A stretch of DNA of 42,957 nucleotides from Bacteroidales bacterium (GTDB lineage Bacteria; Bacteroidota; Bacteroidia; Bacteroidales; Muribaculaceae), in NCBI GenBank assembly GCA_004557565.1, contig SFGS01000036.1, positions 1 to 42,957 of the forward strand. The letters are read 5' to 3'. Within the stretch, counting starts at the first letter, position 1. Every line of letters starts with the position of its first letter. Below are positions 40,674 through 42,957 of this stretch, piece after piece. The notes under the pieces were generated by a model, which saw only the letters and a program-made list of their open reading frames with translations, did not search any database and had not been told where the DNA came from. The position numbers were made by a program, and so were the translations under genes.

Positions 40674-41948
40674 ATGGTAAAGTATAAGTCACGTATTGCA
40701 GATAGGATATTGGAACGGAAAGTGCTTGGTAAAGGTGCTGTGCTTATTGAGGGTCCAAAGTGGTGCGGAAAGACCACCACGGCAAAGCAGATGGCTAAAA
40801 GTGTGCTTAATTTGGGCGATTCGGCGGTGCTGAATCAAAGTGCGCAAATGATAGATCTCAGTCCAGCCACTTTGCTTGAAGGCGACACGCCCCGATTAAT
40901 CGACGAGTGGCAAGCGTTGCCCCCAATTTGGGACAGCATTCGCAGTGAGGTGGATAAGAGGGGAATGCCTTCACAGTTTATTCTCACAGGTTCGTCGGTG
41001 TTGCCTGATGCCGATGCCACGATCCATAGTGGCACAGGTAGGTTTGCGCATGTGAAAATGCGCACGATGAGTCTGTATGAATCGGGCGAATCCACTGGCG
41101 CCATCAGTTTGGCAGACTTGTTTGAGGGGAAAGGCTTTGGTGTTGTGCGTAATGATATGGAAGTGGAGCAGCTTGCGTTTCTCATTTGTCGTGGTGGTTG
41201 GCCATGGGCTACGCTTGTGCCTGAAGGGGTGGCGCTTGACCAAGCCTTCGACTATTTCGACTCGGTTGTGAACTACGATATTCAGCGCGTGGATAAAGTG
41301 AAGCGTAGTGCCGAGCGCACAAAGTTGTTGCTCCGTTCCTATGCGCGCAATATTGCTCAGCAGGTGTCGATGGCAACAATCCGAAAAGACATGCTCGCCA
41401 ACGATTCCAGCACCCTTGACGAAAACACTGTTGTGGACTACATTAAGGCATTAAAAAAACTCTATGTGATAGAAGATCTTCCGGCATGGAATCCGAATAT
41501 AAGAAGCAAGGCGGCAATCCGTACAAGCGACACCCGACATTTTGTTGACCCAAGTGTGGGTACTGCGGCGCTTGGACTTGGTCCAAAAGACTTGATAAAC
41601 GACTTGCAATCTTTCGGGCTGCTGTTCGAGGACCTTGTGGTGCGCGACCTCAGAGTGTATGCCGAAACCTTAGATGGTTCGCTTTATCATTACAGAGACA
41701 GTAATGGTTTGGAGTGTGATGCTGTGCTGCATCGCAGAAATGGAAGCTACGCGCTGCTTGAAGTGAAACTTGGCGGAGAGGAGCGAATTGAGGATGGCGC
41801 AAAGAATTTAAAGGACTTGGAGAGCAAAATCGACACAGAAAGAATGCCTGCACCGTCATTCCTTGCCGTGGTGGTGGGCGTGGGGCAATATGCCTACCAA
41901 AGAAAAGACGGCGTGTATGTCCTCCCCATCTCTTGTCTAAAAGATTAA
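40674..41948 (+). CDS. AAA ATPase with DUF4143 domain
   Basis: A 424-residue protein: N-terminal AAA_14-type P-loop domain (Walker A GPKWCGKTT, about 27-35; Walker B PRLIDEWQALP; sensor FILTGSSVL) and a C-terminal DUF4143 domain (about 205-385, with VVDYIKALKKLYVIEDLPAW and a PD-(D/E)XK-like GLECDAVLH...YALLEVKLGG). Members are very common in Bacteroidetes and archaea and are of unknown function; a role in DNA or in toxin-antitoxin-like processes has been suggested. Preceded by a 23-bp tandem array that may control it. Confidence 0.88.
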   Translation: MVKYKSRIADRILERKVLGKGAVLIEGPKWCGKTTTAKQMAKSVLNLGDSAVLNQSAQMIDLSPATLLEGDTPRLIDEWQALPPIWDSIRSEVDKRGMPSQFILTGSSVLPDADATIHSGTGRFAHVKMRTMSLYESGESTGAISLADLFEGKGFGVVRNDMEVEQLAFLICRGGWPWATLVPEGVALDQAFDYFDSVVNYDIQRVDKVKRSAERTKLLLRSYARNIAQQVSMATIRKDMLANDSSTLDENTVVDYIKALKKLYVIEDLPAWNPNIRSKAAIRTSDTRHFVDPSVGTAALGLGPKDLINDLQSFGLLFEDLVVRDLRVYAETLDGSLYHYRDSNGLECDAVLHRRNGSYALLEVKLGGEERIEDGAKNLKDLESKIDTERMPAPSFLAVVVGVGQYAYQRKDGVYVLPISCLKD

Positions 41949-42083
41949 CATCATACCGTCCACTTTCTCTGTGGGGGTGGGGGATTTTGGCAAAAAGATA
42001 GGTGGGTGGGGGTGGTTTTGTGCTTTTGGTTTGGAAAAATGGGAAAAAATGTGGTTTTTGCGATAAAAAATCCGACAATTTGA
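41949..42083. other. Intergenic region rich in GGGTGGGGG tracts
   Basis: No gene is supported. Plus-strand G-tracts (GGGGGTGGGGG, GGGTGGGGGTGG) are present at about 41973-42014; they could form G-quadruplex-like structures but this is speculative. Confidence 0.4.
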
Positions 42084-42113
42084 TTGGTTTTTGAAAAAAA
42101 CATACTATATTTG
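42084..42113 (+). promoter_or_regulatory. Promoter of the Lrp/AsnC gene, TTG-N19-TATATTTG
   Basis: TTG at 42084-42086, 19 bp, TATATTTG at 42106-42113; about 107 bp of leader before the start codon at 42221. Confidence 0.7.
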
Positions 42114-42220
42114 CGACAAAGATAGTGCAAGTCAGGAACGCTGAGCAATTCGCTTGCTTGATTGCGATGCCGAGATGCTGCCTATCTTCTACAACGAAAA
42201 GCCAACTAATATTTACATAA

Positions 42221-42691
42221 ATGGAACGTATTGACAATCTTGATAAAAAGATCCTTCAAATAATTATGAAAAACGCGCGCATTCCCTCTAAGGATGTGGC
42301 GCAGGAATGTGGTGTGTCGAGGGCTGCCGTGCATCAGCGCATTCAGCGTATGATCGACATGAATGTAATTACTGGCTCTGGTTATCACGTCGACCCTAAA
42401 ACGATGGGTTACACCACCTGTACCTATATCGGTATTAAACTCGAGCGTGGCTCGATGTATCGCACCGTGGTTCCTGAACTGGAGAAGATTCCCGAAGTGG
42501 TGGAGTGCCATTTCACCACAGGCCCTTACACCATGCTGATAAAACTCTATGCTCGCGACAACCAGCACTTGATGGAGCTGCTCAACGATAAGATTCAGCA
42601 CATTTCAGGTGTGAATGCCACCGAGACGCTGATTTCGCTTGAGGATAGTTTGATTCGTGAAATTCCAGTGTTTCACACCGACGAAGAATAA
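42221..42691 (+). CDS. Lrp/AsnC-family transcriptional regulator
   Basis: A 156-residue protein: N-terminal winged helix-turn-helix (about 1-60, with LDKKILQIIMKNARIPSKDV and GVSRAAVHQRIQRM) and C-terminal RAM effector domain (about 70-145, GYTTCTYIGIKLERGSMYRT). Feast/famine-type regulators bind amino acids and control amino-acid metabolism or transport. Full length for the family. It is a single gene with its own promoter, followed by a strong terminator; its targets cannot be told here. Confidence 0.93.
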   Translation: MERIDNLDKKILQIIMKNARIPSKDVAQECGVSRAAVHQRIQRMIDMNVITGSGYHVDPKTMGYTTCTYIGIKLERGSMYRTVVPELEKIPEVVECHFTTGPYTMLIKLYARDNQHLMELLNDKIQHISGVNATETLISLEDSLIREIPVFHTDEE

Positions 42692-42725
42692 GCCCCTAAA
42701 GAATTTAAGCAAGTAATATGACGAG

Positions 42726-42777
42726 GAAATGGGTGTGCCCCCAGTGAAAAATGGGCCGCACCCATTTCTTTTTTTTT
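42726..42777 (+). terminator. Terminator after the Lrp/AsnC gene
   Basis: GAAATGGGTG (42726-42735) pairs with CACCCATTTC (42759-42768), with additional CCC/GGG pairing inside, followed by a long T-run. Confidence 0.85.
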
Positions 42778-42786
42778 GACGACCGG

Positions 42787-42957
42787 CCAAAGCGATTTTG
42801 TATGGTAGGGACGCGATACTTCGCGTCCGCGACAAATGGTTGATATTCAATACGATACCACAATTATGGGCGGACGTGAAGTATCACGTCCCTACCGGGT
42901 TTGGTTTTTCGCCGAAGGCGAGCGGTTTTTATCCTTTTGGCGATGCCACCGACCTCG
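42787..42957 (+). repeat. Partial copy of the dispersed repeat, cut by the window end
   Basis: Begins with CAAAGCGATTTTGTATGGTA and runs through both GGACG-type hairpins and TCGCCGAAGGCGA into the CCACCG(A/C)CCTC arm at the end of the window. Same orientation as the copy at 9863-10498. Confidence 0.85.

Overview
The window reads as a chromosome segment of a Bacteroidota member, most likely Bacteroidales close to Prevotella. Three things point there: TAnnTTTG (-7) promoter elements before most genes with no clear Shine-Dalgarno sequences; secreted proteins with choice-of-anchor-J modules and either a Por/T9SS-type C-terminal sorting domain or dockerin-like modules; and household genes (MnmG, YbeY, UvrC, an NfeD/SPFH pair) of Bacteroidetes type. 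No species can be named from the sequence alone.

Layout. 1-6020: a secreted SGNH esterase, an XRE-cupin regulator with an acyl-CoA/aryl-CoA synthetase, and a Na/phosphate symporter with a PhoU tail. 6190-12290: a secreted Ig/OB/dockerin protein, a short promoter-hairpin-terminator unit that may be a small RNA (about 7518-7649), a minus-strand esterase and cysteine desulfidase pair with overlapping ends, a full copy of a roughly 630-bp multi-hairpin repeat, and comM/yifB. 12291-15767: an accessory stretch with a leaderless trypsin-like protease, a DUF234-type ATPase and a secreted deacetylase-like protein with an N-terminal dockerin-like motif. 16198-18404: an outer-membrane porin and an inner-membrane Gate-domain transporter, probably one operon. 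18658-20963: a thioredoxin-fold lipoprotein without cysteines, tRNA-Tyr, and a decayed DUF3791/DUF3990 toxin-antitoxin-like locus.

21143-30942 is the household core: a GT4 glycosyltransferase, SPFH and NfeD on the minus strand, then ybeY-mnmG-apt-uvrC-dtd-mazG-deoC on the plus strand, closed by a strong terminator. Two parS-like palindromes lie here, one inside nfeD and one just after mnmG, suggesting that this part of the chromosome is close to the replication origin. 31234-36319 holds two large secreted adhesin-like proteins. 36525-42691 holds an AlbA_2 regulator/ATPase, a second full copy of the repeat in the opposite orientation, a third sorting-domain protein, a DUF4143 ATPase preceded by five 23-bp tandem repeats, and an Lrp/AsnC regulator.

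The most unusual signal is the dispersed repeat: two complete copies with terminal inverted repeats and at least five partial or internally deleted copies in 43 kb, always between genes, built of a chain of hairpins and without a transposase. Other notable signals are the small-RNA-like unit at 7482-7649, the nested palindrome before the XRE-cupin gene, the helically spaced tandem repeats next to two ATPase-type genes, and the parS pair.
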